Assembly: GCF_003614185.1 (NCBI RefSeq)
Contig: NZ_KZ987724.1
Coordinates: forward strand, 3,996,107 to 4,060,106
Direction of reading: 5' to 3'
Origin: Paenibacillus aceti
GTDB lineage: Bacteria; Bacillota; Bacilli; Paenibacillales; Paenibacillaceae
DNA: 64,000 nucleotides
Shown here: positions 54,720-62,814 of the stretch, piece by piece
Layout of the letters: each line of letters opens with the position of its first letter
How positions within the stretch are numbered: position 1 is the stretch's first letter
The notes under the pieces: generated by a model
Databases searched by the model: none
Seen by the model: the letters and a program-made list of their open reading frames with translations, nothing else
Told to the model about the DNA's origin: nothing
Position numbers and translations under genes: made by a program

Positions 54720-55478
54720 TTATTTCTTCTCATCGAACAGGAACTCAAAGGCGGTCTTGAGATGCTTCTCCCAGAAGAGCCAGTCATGGGTTCCCGGGCC
54801 TTCCACATACTCGAAGTCAAACCGGGTAGCACGCATATGATCCGCGAACTCCCGATTCATCCCGATAAAAGGATCCTCCGTACCGCAGCAGCAGAGCAGA
54901 GCCGGAAGTCGCCCGCCCTCCTTGATCCTCTTTGCCGCAAGTGCATATAAATCCTGATCCGGCTTCACGAGCAGCTCCGTTCCAAAGACAGCCTTCATCT
55001 CTCGATCCATCCCCGGCTCCATATTCGGATCACGAAGTCTCTGCTGGATATCCGTCACTCCTGACAGCGATACTGCCTTGGCATAGCGATCCGGATAAGT
55101 AAGAGCCACCTTCAGGGCACCGTATCCGCCCATGGACAGTCCCGCGACAAAGGTGCGCTGCGGGTCTTCGTTCAGCTTGAACAGCCGGGCACAGAAATCA
55201 GGAAGCTCCTCGGTAATGTAATGGAAGTAATCAAGGCCATACTCCATATCGGTGTAATAGCTGCGATTCACTTGCGGCATAATGACCGTGCAGCCGTATT
55301 TGGCCGCATACAGCTCGACCGTTGTCAGGCGATGCCAGGTGCTCGCATTGTCCCCTGCGCCATGCAGCAGATACAAGATGTTATCTGAAGGAGCTCCGCT
55401 ATCAACCGGGGAGATCACATGAATGCTGGTTGTCATCCGCAAGGTTGGTGATCCTGTGTCTATAGTGATGTGCGCCAT
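54720..55478 (-). CDS. Esterase family protein (EstA / S-formylglutathione hydrolase-like fold)
   Basis: 252 residues, no signal peptide. The alpha/beta hydrolase triad is visible: nucleophile in AGLSMGGYGA, Asp in CGTEDPFIG and His in EGPGTHDWLFW. LLHGAGDNASTWHR gives the oxyanion hole. It is close to acetyl and tributyrin esterases such as EstA. As first gene of the sugar operon it may remove acetyl groups from imported oligosaccharides; this is inference from position. AAAGGGG precedes the ATG. Confidence 0.9.
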   Translation of the reverse strand: MAHITIDTGSPTLRMTTSIHVISPVDSGAPSDNILYLLHGAGDNASTWHRLTTVELYAAKYGCTVIMPQVNRSYYTDMEYGLDYFHYITEELPDFCARLFKLNEDPQRTFVAGLSMGGYGALKVALTYPDRYAKAVSLSGVTDIQQRLRDPNMEPGMDREMKAVFGTELLVKPDQDLYALAAKRIKEGGRLPALLCCCGTEDPFIGMNREFADHMRATRFDFEYVEGPGTHDWLFWEKHLKTAFEFLFDEKK

Positions 55479-55575
55479 ATGTAACCCCTTTCATCAATAT
55501 TTGATTAAACCGCTTCGTGAGCCAAACGATCACTAATTGTATACTGAATGGTAGCAAAAATAAATACAGTAATAC

Positions 55576-55585
55576 GAAACGTTTC
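55576..55585. promoter_or_regulatory. GAAACGTTTC palindrome upstream of the esterase operon
   Basis: A perfect 10-base palindrome with a central CG, typical of LacI/CcpA-family operators, about 100 bases before the esterase start. Related sites follow at 55722 (GAATCGTTTC), 55874 (GAAACGCTTG) and 55945 (GAAACGTTTC). Confidence 0.55.
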
Positions 55586-55873
55586 CCACTTGTCTCATGG
55601 CCTTTAGGAAATAGAATGAAATCTTCTGCTTCCTTCTGCATTCTTGCTGACATAGCCCATCATACGCATAATCCGGCTTATATGAATACAGGAATTTTAA
55701 GGATATGTAAGCGATTAATTCGAATCGTTTCGATAACATCATATTCCTGATTACGTGACATGTCAATAAATTTTTTTGTGATATTTTTGGCATAAGCTGG
55801 TCGGCTCACCCTCCTTATAAATCGTACTTTCCCTTGATTTGACTAGGCAATCGCATCATCCTTCTCAAATTGG

Positions 55874-55954
55874 GAAACGCTTGCAAAACGAGTGTTGACA
55901 GCTAGATAAAAATGTAATAAATTCTTCTTTAATAGCATTTATATGAAACGTTTC
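55874..55954 (+). promoter_or_regulatory. Promoter and operator-like sites before the serine hydrolase gene
   Basis: TTGACA at 55895-55900 and a weak TAAATT at 55918-55923 are 17 bases apart. GAAACGCTTG (55874-55883) lies upstream and GAAACGTTTC (55945-55954) downstream of the expected start site, a layout suited to repression by a LacI-type protein. No gene is present in 55479-55988. Confidence 0.5.
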
Positions 55955-55988
55955 TATTCAAATTGATTCAGAAAGAAGGTTTTCTTCT

Positions 55989-56900
55989 ATGCCTATATCA
56001 TTGGGTGGATTTGTTACTCGCATTAGCGAGCAAGAGTTAAAGGTATGGTCGGCACGGGTGCTTCAGCATGGGAAGCTGGCAGCGCAGTGGGATCTGACGA
56101 AGGACGAGCGGCGTATCCAGCATTCCATCAGCAAATCCTTCACAAGCATGGCGGCAGGACTAGCCATCGCCGAAGGCAAGCTGTCATTGCAGACGAAACT
56201 GAAGGATGTCTTCCCGCAATATGTTAAGGAAGATCCGGCGCTTGACCCGGCTATGCGCCCTGGCGATATCACGCTGTATGACCTGCTGCGCATGACCTCA
56301 GGGCATGACAATCCACCACTTACCGCTCAAGAAAGACCCGTACTAGAGGAGAAGGATTGGGTGAAATATTATATGTCCCTGCCACTAGACAGAGCTCCAG
56401 GGGAGCTGTTCACCTATAGCAGTGGAGACACCTTCATCATCTCGGCATTGATCCAGGCGGTGACAGGCCAGACCGTGAAGGATTATTTAACCCCGCGCTT
56501 ATTCGAGCCGCTAGGTATCCACGATGTATATTGGGAGACCTCCCCACTCGGAATAACGCTCGGCTGTGCTGGTCTGGTTATTAGCAATGAGGAGCTTAGC
56601 CGGTTTGGCCAATTTCTGCTCCAAAGAGGGGAATGGCAGGGACAGCAGCTTGTCCCGGCGGACTGGATCGACTTCGCTACGCGCAAGCAGATCGATAATC
56701 TGGGCAGCGTGGATTGGAGCCAGGGATATGGCTGCCAGTTCTGGATGTGCACCCATGATGCTTATCGCGGTGACGGAGCCTATGGGCAATTCTGCATTAT
56801 CCTTCCTGATCAAGATGCGGTGATCGCCATCAATAGCCAAGAGGAGCGTATGCAGGAAATCCTGGATATCGTGTGGGCGGAAATTTGGCCGCAATTATAA
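55989..56900 (+). CDS. Serine hydrolase, beta-lactamase class C fold
   Basis: 303 residues, no signal peptide, so cytoplasmic. The SxxK motif is HSISKSFTS near residue 47, the YxN-like motif is YSSGD near 140, and a third motif is not clear. LYDLLRMTSGHD and LFEPLGIHDVYW are typical of esterase-like members of the penicillin-binding-protein/AmpC superfamily. It may deacylate modified sugars imported by the neighbouring transporter. Its promoter region carries the same operator-like palindromes as the esterase operon. Confidence 0.88.
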   Translation: MPISLGGFVTRISEQELKVWSARVLQHGKLAAQWDLTKDERRIQHSISKSFTSMAAGLAIAEGKLSLQTKLKDVFPQYVKEDPALDPAMRPGDITLYDLLRMTSGHDNPPLTAQERPVLEEKDWVKYYMSLPLDRAPGELFTYSSGDTFIISALIQAVTGQTVKDYLTPRLFEPLGIHDVYWETSPLGITLGCAGLVISNEELSRFGQFLLQRGEWQGQQLVPADWIDFATRKQIDNLGSVDWSQGYGCQFWMCTHDAYRGDGAYGQFCIILPDQDAVIAINSQEERMQEILDIVWAEIWPQL

Positions 56901-56914
56901 ATGCAGGATATAAA

Positions 56915-56951
56915 AAATGGTGATCAGGAATCGCTTCCTGAATCACCATTT
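56915..56951. terminator. Bidirectional terminator
   Basis: AAATGGTGAT and ATCACCATTT with an inner AGGAA/TTCCT stem, A-rich on the left and T-rich on the right, between two convergent genes. Confidence 0.85.
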
Positions 56952-56963
56952 TCATTTATTTTC

Positions 56964-59246
56964 CTATAGGAGTGAACGTTTCACCATCTGCCCCGGCTCC
57001 AGACGTACTTCCTCATTATAGAGCTTCATCTCGATGGCTTCCCCTTCTATAAGTTCAAGCGTCACATTCTCTCTGTCAATCGACACGCCGATGAGACGAC
57101 CGCGGAAATTCAGGCGGAAGGCGTACTTCTGCCAATCCTGCGGAATAGCCGGTGTAAGGGAGAGCCCGCTCTCCTTCAAACGCATGCCCGCGAAGCCGTA
57201 TACGATGGACATCCAAGTTCCGCCCATATTGGCCATGTGCAGGCCATCTTTCGTATTGCCATGAGTGTTATCAAGATCCAGGCGCGCTGTCTCGATGAAA
57301 TATCGATAGGCCTTCTCCATATTGCCGATCTTTGAAGCCATGATGCTGAAGATACAGGATGACAATGAAGAGTCATGCGTCGTGATTCCTTCATAGTAAT
57401 CATATGAACGCTTGATCGTCTCTTCGCTCTGCTCATCCTCGAGCAGGAAGTGAGCCAGCACAGTATCCGCCTGCTTACATACCTGATAACGATAGATCGT
57501 CAACGGATGATAATGCAGCAAGAGCGGATACTTCTCTTTCGGTGTATTGTCGAAATCCCATACCGCCTTGCGCAAGAAGGTGTCGTCCTGCGGATTGATA
57601 CCTAGCGCTTCATCATATGGCAGCAGCATCGCATCGGCCGCCTTCGACCAAGTAGTCATCTCCTCCTCGGTCACTCCGAGCCGTACACAGAGAGCCTTGA
57701 AGCCTGCGGCATTATAATCCCTCAGGATTGCGCAGCTCTTGGCCGCCCATTTCAAATTATGCTTGGCCATCACATTCGTGTAATAGTTGTTGTTCACGCA
57801 GCAAGTATATTCATCCGGGCCTGTGACCTCATCGATATGGAAGGCTCCGTTATAATAGTGGCCGATCTCAGCCCATAGACGAGCTGTCTCAATGAGCACC
57901 TCGGCACCGTAGGACAGGAGGAAGCCCTTATCCTGCTCCGCGAGATAATACTGGATATAGCTATAGGCGATATCCGCGCTAATATGGTACTGCGCCGTTC
58001 CCGACGGGAAGAATGAAGAGCATTCCGTACCTGCTATCGTACGCCATGGGAATAACGCTCCCTGCTTATGCCCCATCTCGCGCGCCCTTGCTCTGGCCTG
58101 ATCGAGCGCAGAATAGCGATACAATAAGAGCTGACGGGCAATATCCGGCTGCGTCATCAGAAAGACCGGGAACATATAGATTTCCGTATCCCAGAAGTAA
58201 TGGCCCTCATAGCCCTCACCACTCAGTCCTTTGGCAGAGATATTGCTATGCTCATCGCGGCCTGCGGATTGCAGCAGCTGGAACAGATTGAAGCGGATTC
58301 CCTCCTGCAGCTGAGCATCGTTCTCGATAATAACGTCAGCCGATTTCCAGTAATCCTGCAGATACTTCGCCTGCTCGGCGAGTAGATCCTCAAAGGAAAC
58401 ACTGCGTAAAGTCTCCTGTAGCTTCAAGCCTTGCTCAACGATCGCTTCGCCATGGCGCAAATTATCGGTATATATATTGTACTTCGTTAAGCTGACAGGT
58501 TGGGTCAATGAGAAGGTCGCTGTACAAGTAATTTGTCCCGCTCCATCCTCCAATTGAACGTCAGCATCCACATCTAGATTATGCTGTGCCGCACAGGCTG
58601 CACGCAGCTTGGAAGCCATCGTCTCATCGACGATATATCCAATACCGCCCTGGATTCCTGTATCAACCACCGTCATCCGTTCGGCATGTCCGGCACCGAC
58701 GCGGGGATCATTGGCATTGGTATAGTTCGTTACCTTACCGTTCACGGTAGAGACTACTCGCACTGGGCCATTATAATTCACCGGCTCCATCCGCACATGA
58801 ATCGCGAATAGTTCCCGGCGTGTGAAGGATACAAGGCGGCGGAAGGTCAATTTGATCTCTTTTCCCGCTGGAGATCTCCACTGCACCATTCTCTCCGCAT
58901 AACCTTTATCCATATGCAAATTGCGCTCATGAGCCGTAATCGTCCCTTGATCTAGCCGGAACGGCTCTTCCTCATCGCCTAGGTAGATCAGAATCGTCTG
59001 GGCATCGATATTGTTAACGAGCTTCTGCTGTGTATCAGGAAAGGCGAATAATTTCTCGCCGTAAGGGATTTCAATAACGTCGTGAAAAGCGTTCAGATAG
59101 GTGCCGCGAATCGAGGTCATATCCGCCCCATAGCCTTCTTCAAAGTTGCCGCGCACCCCCAAGTAACCGTTTCCGAGTGCAAAAATACTTTCCATATTCA
59201 GCAAGTCTTGCTGTGAGAGTTCAGAATTCGATATTTTCCAGGTCAT
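56964..59246 (-). CDS. GH65 alpha-glucoside phosphorylase/hydrolase
   Basis: 760 residues from the ATG at 59246, 8 bases after AAGGAAG; an in-frame GTG three codons upstream is too close to it. The N-terminal beta-sandwich (GNGYLGVRGNFEEG) is followed by the (alpha/alpha)6 barrel with YEGHYFWDTEIYMFP and VTGPDEY, whose Glu (~479) is the family 65 general acid, then KDGLHMANMGG, part of the phosphate-binding region. It phosphorolyses an alpha-glucobiose (maltose, trehalose, kojibiose or nigerose type) to beta-glucose 1-phosphate. Which one cannot be told. Divergent from an AraC-type regulator. Confidence 0.92.
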   Translation of the reverse strand: MTWKISNSELSQQDLLNMESIFALGNGYLGVRGNFEEGYGADMTSIRGTYLNAFHDVIEIPYGEKLFAFPDTQQKLVNNIDAQTILIYLGDEEEPFRLDQGTITAHERNLHMDKGYAERMVQWRSPAGKEIKLTFRRLVSFTRRELFAIHVRMEPVNYNGPVRVVSTVNGKVTNYTNANDPRVGAGHAERMTVVDTGIQGGIGYIVDETMASKLRAACAAQHNLDVDADVQLEDGAGQITCTATFSLTQPVSLTKYNIYTDNLRHGEAIVEQGLKLQETLRSVSFEDLLAEQAKYLQDYWKSADVIIENDAQLQEGIRFNLFQLLQSAGRDEHSNISAKGLSGEGYEGHYFWDTEIYMFPVFLMTQPDIARQLLLYRYSALDQARARAREMGHKQGALFPWRTIAGTECSSFFPSGTAQYHISADIAYSYIQYYLAEQDKGFLLSYGAEVLIETARLWAEIGHYYNGAFHIDEVTGPDEYTCCVNNNYYTNVMAKHNLKWAAKSCAILRDYNAAGFKALCVRLGVTEEEMTTWSKAADAMLLPYDEALGINPQDDTFLRKAVWDFDNTPKEKYPLLLHYHPLTIYRYQVCKQADTVLAHFLLEDEQSEETIKRSYDYYEGITTHDSSLSSCIFSIMASKIGNMEKAYRYFIETARLDLDNTHGNTKDGLHMANMGGTWMSIVYGFAGMRLKESGLSLTPAIPQDWQKYAFRLNFRGRLIGVSIDRENVTLELIEGEAIEMKLYNEEVRLEPGQMVKRSLL

Positions 59247-59357
59247 GATCTGCACTTCCTTCCTAAACAGGTTATGCTTGAATTTTAGTGCGAAATAAGG
59301 TTATGTTATACTAAAATATCAAGGTTTTTATCAATATTTTTAGGTGGTGGACAAATC

Positions 59358-60107
59358 GTGAAAAAGCCGTCACGTTCGGAAAATCAACCTCCGTACTATG
59401 TATCTTCCCGTATGCAATATTTGCGTGACAATTTCATTCATCCCCCCTTTGATTATGAGCATGAAATGCTGGAGGCGATCCGCTTCGGCGACGAGAACAG
59501 AGCGATGGACATGCTGCGCAAAATCAATGAGCTGGAGGCCGCGGTACTGGCCACCTATCCGCTTCGTTCCAAGAAGAATGCCCTGATCGCGTCCTGCACT
59601 TTATATACCCGGGCGATTATCAAGGGTGGCATCGACCCGGAGGTTGCCTTTCATTTGAGTGATACGATGATACTGGAGATTGAGAAAATAGGAGATGTCG
59701 AGCGGCTGATGCATTTTGAATATGAAATGCTGGTTCAGTTCGTCGCGATGGTCCGTTCCGAGAAGGCGGAGCTGCCCTACTCACATATCGTGAATCTGGC
59801 GATTCATTATATCCGTGAGCATATCTTCGAGGAGCTATCCCTGCAGAAGATTGCCGATGTGCTCCAGGTTCATCCCAGCTATCTGTCCGATCGCTTCAAG
59901 CGGGAAACCAGCTCCTCCATCACCACTTTCATCAATCGGCGAAAGATCGAAGAGTCCAAGCATTTGCTGACCCACACCAACCAATCGATCTCTGAAATCG
60001 CCTTTACATTCAAATTCTGCAACCAGAGTTATTATACGCAATTATTCAGAAATTTCACGGGCATGACCCCGGGCAAATTCCGCGCCGGTGGCGTGAATAG
60101 ATCGTGA
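59358..60107 (+). CDS. AraC-family transcriptional regulator
   Basis: 249 residues from a GTG start with GGTGG upstream. The N-terminal ~145 residues are alpha-helical, lack a cupin pattern and may be a sensing or dimerisation domain. The C-terminal double helix-turn-helix has LSLQKIADVLQVHPSYLSDRFKRE and ISEIAFTFKFCNQSYYTQLFRNFTGMTPGKFR. It is divergent from the GH65 gene with only 110 bases between them, so it probably controls that gene. Confidence 0.9.
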   Translation: MKKPSRSENQPPYYVSSRMQYLRDNFIHPPFDYEHEMLEAIRFGDENRAMDMLRKINELEAAVLATYPLRSKKNALIASCTLYTRAIIKGGIDPEVAFHLSDTMILEIEKIGDVERLMHFEYEMLVQFVAMVRSEKAELPYSHIVNLAIHYIREHIFEELSLQKIADVLQVHPSYLSDRFKRETSSSITTFINRRKIEESKHLLTHTNQSISEIAFTFKFCNQSYYTQLFRNFTGMTPGKFRAGGVNRS

Positions 60108-60123
60108 TCCTATTGGCGAAATT

Positions 60124-60139
60124 CCTGCATATTTGCAGG
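60124..60139. repeat. Repeat family A hairpin
   Basis: CCTGCATATTTGCAGG followed by CTTTGGCGAAGCCTGGG, the same palindrome and tail as at 6303 and 42292, placed just before a family B repeat. Confidence 0.75.
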
Positions 60140-60170
60140 CTTTGGCGAAGCCTGGGCTGTGCAGTGTGAT

Positions 60171-60367
60171 CTAACGATGCGCCAACGAAACGTGGTATCG
60201 CTATTCACGCCAAAAAGGGCCACCGAAAAGTGTAACGAAACTGGATAACGCTATTTCGCCAAAATAGCCGCTTAAAGCGATCGTTTAGCGCAAATAGCGA
60301 TATGGTGTTTCGTTAGATTCGATCAGCCCTTGTTTTTGAGTAAATAACGATACAGTGTTTCGTTAGA
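60171..60367. repeat. Repeat family B, copy 4, overlapping the rlmN stop codon
   Basis: CAACGAAACGTGGTATCGCTATT and TAACGAAACTGGATAACGCTATT are followed by AATAGCGATATGGTGTTTCGTTAGA and AATAACGATACAGTGTTTCGTTAGA. The last copy reaches 60367, so the TAA stop of rlmN (60363-60365) is supplied by the repeat's own CTAACG. Confidence 0.85.
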
Positions 60368-61430
60368 GATTCTGCGCCTGCTTCATCTGCTTACTTCTAA
60401 GCTGCCCACAGGCGGCATCGATGTCTGTGCCATGCTCCATACGGACGCTGCAGCTGAATTCCCGCTTCTTCAACACATCATAAAAAGCTAGCACCGCCTC
60501 TTTATCACTGCGCTGGTACTGGCTATGCTCATCGACCGGATTGTAAGGAATCAGGTTCACATTGACGTATGCTCTGCGGCTATCCAGCAATTCAGCCAAT
60601 TCCTCTGCATGCTCCCGCCCGTCGTTAACCTCCCGCAGCAGAATATACTCGATCGTGATCCGCTGGTTCGTCCGCTGCAAATAGTAATCTATCGCTTCCA
60701 TCAGCTTCTCAATCGGAATGCCCCGATTGATCTTCATGATTCGTGTTCGCAGCTCATTATTCGGAGCATGAAGGGAGATCGCCAGATTTACCCGCAGATT
60801 GAGATCGGCAAACTCCCTAATTTTGTAAGCTAAGCCGCTGGTGGAGACCGTAATATGTCGTGGGCCAATCGCCAGTCCCTTGTGATCCGTCATGATCCTC
60901 AGGAAATTAACGACATTGTCAAAATTGTCGAACGGCTCGCCAATCCCCATCACGACGATATGACTGACCAGTTCCTCGCGCCCGACCTGATCGAGGTACA
61001 ACTGCACCTTCATTATCTGCTCCACGATCTCGCCCGCCGACAGATCCCGGCTCTTCTTGAGCAATCCGCTCGCGCAGAAGCTGCAGCCAATATTGCAGCC
61101 CACCTGAGTCGTTACGCACACCGACAAGCCGAACTTATGCCGCATCAGCACCGTCTCGATCAGGCTTCCGTCCTGCAATTTGAACAGAAATTTCACCGTC
61201 CCGTCCTTGGACTCCTGCCGCGTATGCTCGGTCATCGTCTGCATCGTCATCCGGCTTCTTAACAGCTGCACACACGGCTCCGGGACATCAGCCATCTCCG
61301 AAATGGCCTTGACCCGCTTACGATACAAGTTATCCCATACAAGCTGAGCTCTCGATTTCTTCTCGCCTTGCTCTTCCAGCCAAGCGCCCAACTGTTCTAA
61401 TGTAAATCCATAAATGGATGTAGTATTCAT
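60363..61430 (-). CDS. rlmN: 23S rRNA/tRNA adenine-C2 methyltransferase RlmN
   Basis: 355 residues from the ATG at 61430, preceded by AGAGGAT; the product then opens [28 protein letters not shown], as in Bacillus RlmN. The radical-SAM cluster motif is CNIGCSFC, and the catalytic cysteine is in [29 protein letters not shown] and [13 protein letters not shown] match RlmN rather than the Cfr resistance enzyme. It methylates C2 of A2503 in 23S rRNA and of A37 in some tRNAs. It ends inside a family B repeat. Confidence 0.95.
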   Translation of the reverse strand: MNTTSIYGFTLEQLGAWLEEQGEKKSRAQLVWDNLYRKRVKAISEMADVPEPCVQLLRSRMTMQTMTEHTRQESKDGTVKFLFKLQDGSLIETVLMRHKFGLSVCVTTQVGCNIGCSFCASGLLKKSRDLSAGEIVEQIMKVQLYLDQVGREELVSHIVVMGIGEPFDNFDNVVNFLRIMTDHKGLAIGPRHITVSTSGLAYKIREFADLNLRVNLAISLHAPNNELRTRIMKINRGIPIEKLMEAIDYYLQRTNQRITIEYILLREVNDGREHAEELAELLDSRRAYVNVNLIPYNPVDEHSQYQRSDKEAVLAFYDVLKKREFSCSVRMEHGTDIDAACGQLRSKQMKQAQNL

Positions 61431-61632
61431 GCTTGATCCTCTTTTCAACACTGTAGAATAGCCTCTATCCCGCAACCCGGCAGAGGATGTAATCTGTACT
61501 ATTGTCCCAAATTTTTAATATTAACACAAGTGCCATACCGCGCTTGCAGGCGCTTGCTGCCTCCCAAGTTTCCCATCTGCCCAACAGTTCCCAAATTCAC
61601 CCCATCCAGAAGCTTGTTTTGCTAGAAAAGAG

Positions 61633-61661
61633 TTGACTATTCTACCTATTCGATTTATTTT
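61633..61661 (+). promoter_or_regulatory. Putative promoter of the riboswitch-PPEP transcript
   Basis: TTGACT (61633-61638) and TATTTT (61656-61661) are 17 bases apart and would start transcription about 45 bases before the first aptamer. No gene or other element was seen between 61431 and 61632. Confidence 0.45.
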
Positions 61662-61710
61662 AATAGTAGATAGATTCATAATTTTTCCAATTATATTAAT
61701 CTACTAATCG

Positions 61711-61797
61711 ATCAAGGCAAACCCTTCGAAAGACGGGGACGCAAAGCTATAGGGGCTTCGTGAAGGTCACTCCTTCATATGCCTGCCAGCTGCCGAT
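61711..61797 (+). promoter_or_regulatory. c-di-GMP-I riboswitch aptamer 1 of a tandem pair
   Basis: GGCAAACCC, TTCGAAAGA (GAAA tetraloop), GGGGACGCAAAGCTATAGGGGC, a GTGAAGG-to-CTTCAT third stem, then GCCTGCCAGCTGCCGAT. P1 pairs ATC-GGC with GCC-GAT. The G20 and C92 equivalents are kept, as expected for c-di-GMP. The core matches the aptamers at 61902 and, on the minus strand, 21101. Confidence 0.94.
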
Positions 61798-61832
61798 ATA
61801 GAAGCGCAAACGCCATTTCGCGTGATTTTTCG

Positions 61833-61862
61833 TCCTTCTTACTCGGTAAGAGGGATTTTTTT
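61833..61862 (+). terminator. Terminator between the tandem riboswitches
   Basis: TCCTTCTTAC-TCG-GTAAGAGGGA (10 pairs, one wobble) followed by T7. It is the likely expression platform of aptamer 1; no clear antiterminator was found. Confidence 0.92.
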
Positions 61863-61901
61863 GTTCTATGAAAATAACTGTTTGAACTAACTTGCTATTT
61901 T

Positions 61902-61994
61902 CATATTGCTCAGGGCAAACCCTTCGAAAGATGGGGGCGCAAAGCTATAGGGGCTAACGCGGACTCACCGCTAAGTCAGCCAGCTGCCGATATG
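61902..61994 (+). promoter_or_regulatory. c-di-GMP-I riboswitch aptamer 2 of a tandem pair
   Basis: CAGGGCAAACCC, TTCGAAAGA, GGGGGCGCAAAGCTATAGGGGC, a distinct third stem (GCGG/CCGC), then GCCAGCTGCCGATATG. P1 pairs CATAT (61902-61906) with ATATG (61990-61994). A rival hairpin, ATGAAAATA (61868-61876) with TATTTTCAT (61896-61904), would occupy the 5' P1 strand. Confidence 0.94.
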
Positions 61995-62009
61995 GGAGTT
62001 AAATGGAGA

Positions 62010-62067
62010 CTTCATTCATTGCTTCCGGCTCGGTGAATAACTGCGGATTTCTAGAAGATGAATGGAG
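62010..62067 (+). promoter_or_regulatory. Possible ribosome-site switch after aptamer 2
   Basis: CTTCATTCAT (62010-62019) can pair with ATGAATGGAG (62058-62067), which includes the ribosome site of the PPEP gene. Alternatively ATTCATT (62014-62020) pairs with GGTGAAT (62032-62038) and leaves it free. This suggests translational control by the second aptamer. Pairing is read from sequence; function is inferred. Confidence 0.55.
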
Positions 62068-62075
62068 GGACTCAA

Positions 62076-62741
62076 ATGAGACTGCTGAAGCGCATTTCAC
62101 TAATGCTTCTGACTTCCCTGCTGCTTATCATGAGTTTTACGCTCGGGCCTAATTATGCCCGTGCCGATAATAGCTTGCTGAAGGACATCGTTGTATTCCC
62201 CCAAGGAGACTATGACAAGCTTGAAGCAGACAGAATGCTGGATCATCTTGAACTCATTCCTGCTACTCTGCTGCAAGGACTGAAGGATAATAGTGTTCAG
62301 ATCAAGCTCATTACTGGCAAAATCACGGATGAACCAGAATTCTCACAATATAAAGGAATCACTCCCCGAGGTTGGGAGAATTCCGGACTCACCTGGGACG
62401 ATATTCCTGGCGTAAGCTCCAATATTGTGATTGTCAGAATCGGCCACAGTGACAAAGGCAAGGGGCATAACAGCCAGAACCTGGAGCTGCACGAGACGTT
62501 CCATGCAATCGATCGCCTCGTTCTGAATAACATCAGCTCTTCCATAAGGTTTGAGGAAATATGGAAGAGAGAAGCCAACGTAAACTACAAAGGTGATAAT
62601 TATGTATCCACCTATTCCACAGAATATTTTGCAGAAGCAGCAACGTTATATTTGTTTAATGCTGAGACGCAAGCCCAGCTTAAGAAGGACATGCCGTTAA
62701 CTTATGAATTTATGAAGGACTTATTCTCTAAATATCTATAA
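62076..62741 (+). CDS. Pro-Pro endopeptidase (PPEP/Zmp1 family), secreted
   Basis: 221 residues from the ATG at 62076, seven bases after GGAGGG; an in-frame ATG six codons earlier lies inside that region. A signal peptide ends near ARA (residue ~28). The rest aligns along its length with C. difficile PPEP-1 as I recall it: DIVVFPQGDYDK, KGITPRGWENSGLTWDDIPG, GKGHNSQNLELHETFHAIDRLVL, and EYFAEAATLYLF. HETFH (139-143) is the zinc motif, and the Glu of EYFAEA the third ligand. PPEPs cut between two prolines in surface proteins, releasing them. Tandem c-di-GMP riboswitches precede it. An SLH protein with a PLPPLP linker is encoded opposite it. Confidence 0.94.
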   Translation: MRLLKRISLMLLTSLLLIMSFTLGPNYARADNSLLKDIVVFPQGDYDKLEADRMLDHLELIPATLLQGLKDNSVQIKLITGKITDEPEFSQYKGITPRGWENSGLTWDDIPGVSSNIVIVRIGHSDKGKGHNSQNLELHETFHAIDRLVLNNISSSIRFEEIWKREANVNYKGDNYVSTYSTEYFAEAATLYLFNAETQAQLKKDMPLTYEFMKDLFSKYL

Positions 62742-62751
62742 AAGAATTCAA

Positions 62752-62793
62752 GAGGCTCCCGCCCCGGCATACTAAAGTCCGGTCAGGAGCCTC
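62752..62793. terminator. Bidirectional terminator between PPEP and SLH protein genes
   Basis: GAGGCTCC (62752-62759) and GGAGCCTC (62786-62793) with an inner CCGG/CCGG stem, between convergent genes. Confidence 0.75.
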
Positions 62794-62814
62794 ATCTTAT
62801 GAATTGCTTACCGT

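Noticed and set aside
55571-55800. Short coding frames in the divergent region before the serine hydrolase gene
   Set aside because: No ribosome sites, A/T-rich low-complexity products, and the region is better explained by promoters and operator-like palindromes.
60363-61430. Cfr-type antibiotic resistance methyltransferase
   Set aside because: Residues around the radical-SAM motif, [13 protein letters not shown] and the N-terminus match housekeeping RlmN, not Cfr.
61711-61994. cGAMP-sensing (GEMM-Ib) riboswitches
   Set aside because: The base equivalent to position 20 is G in all three aptamers; cGAMP-selective versions are expected to have A there.
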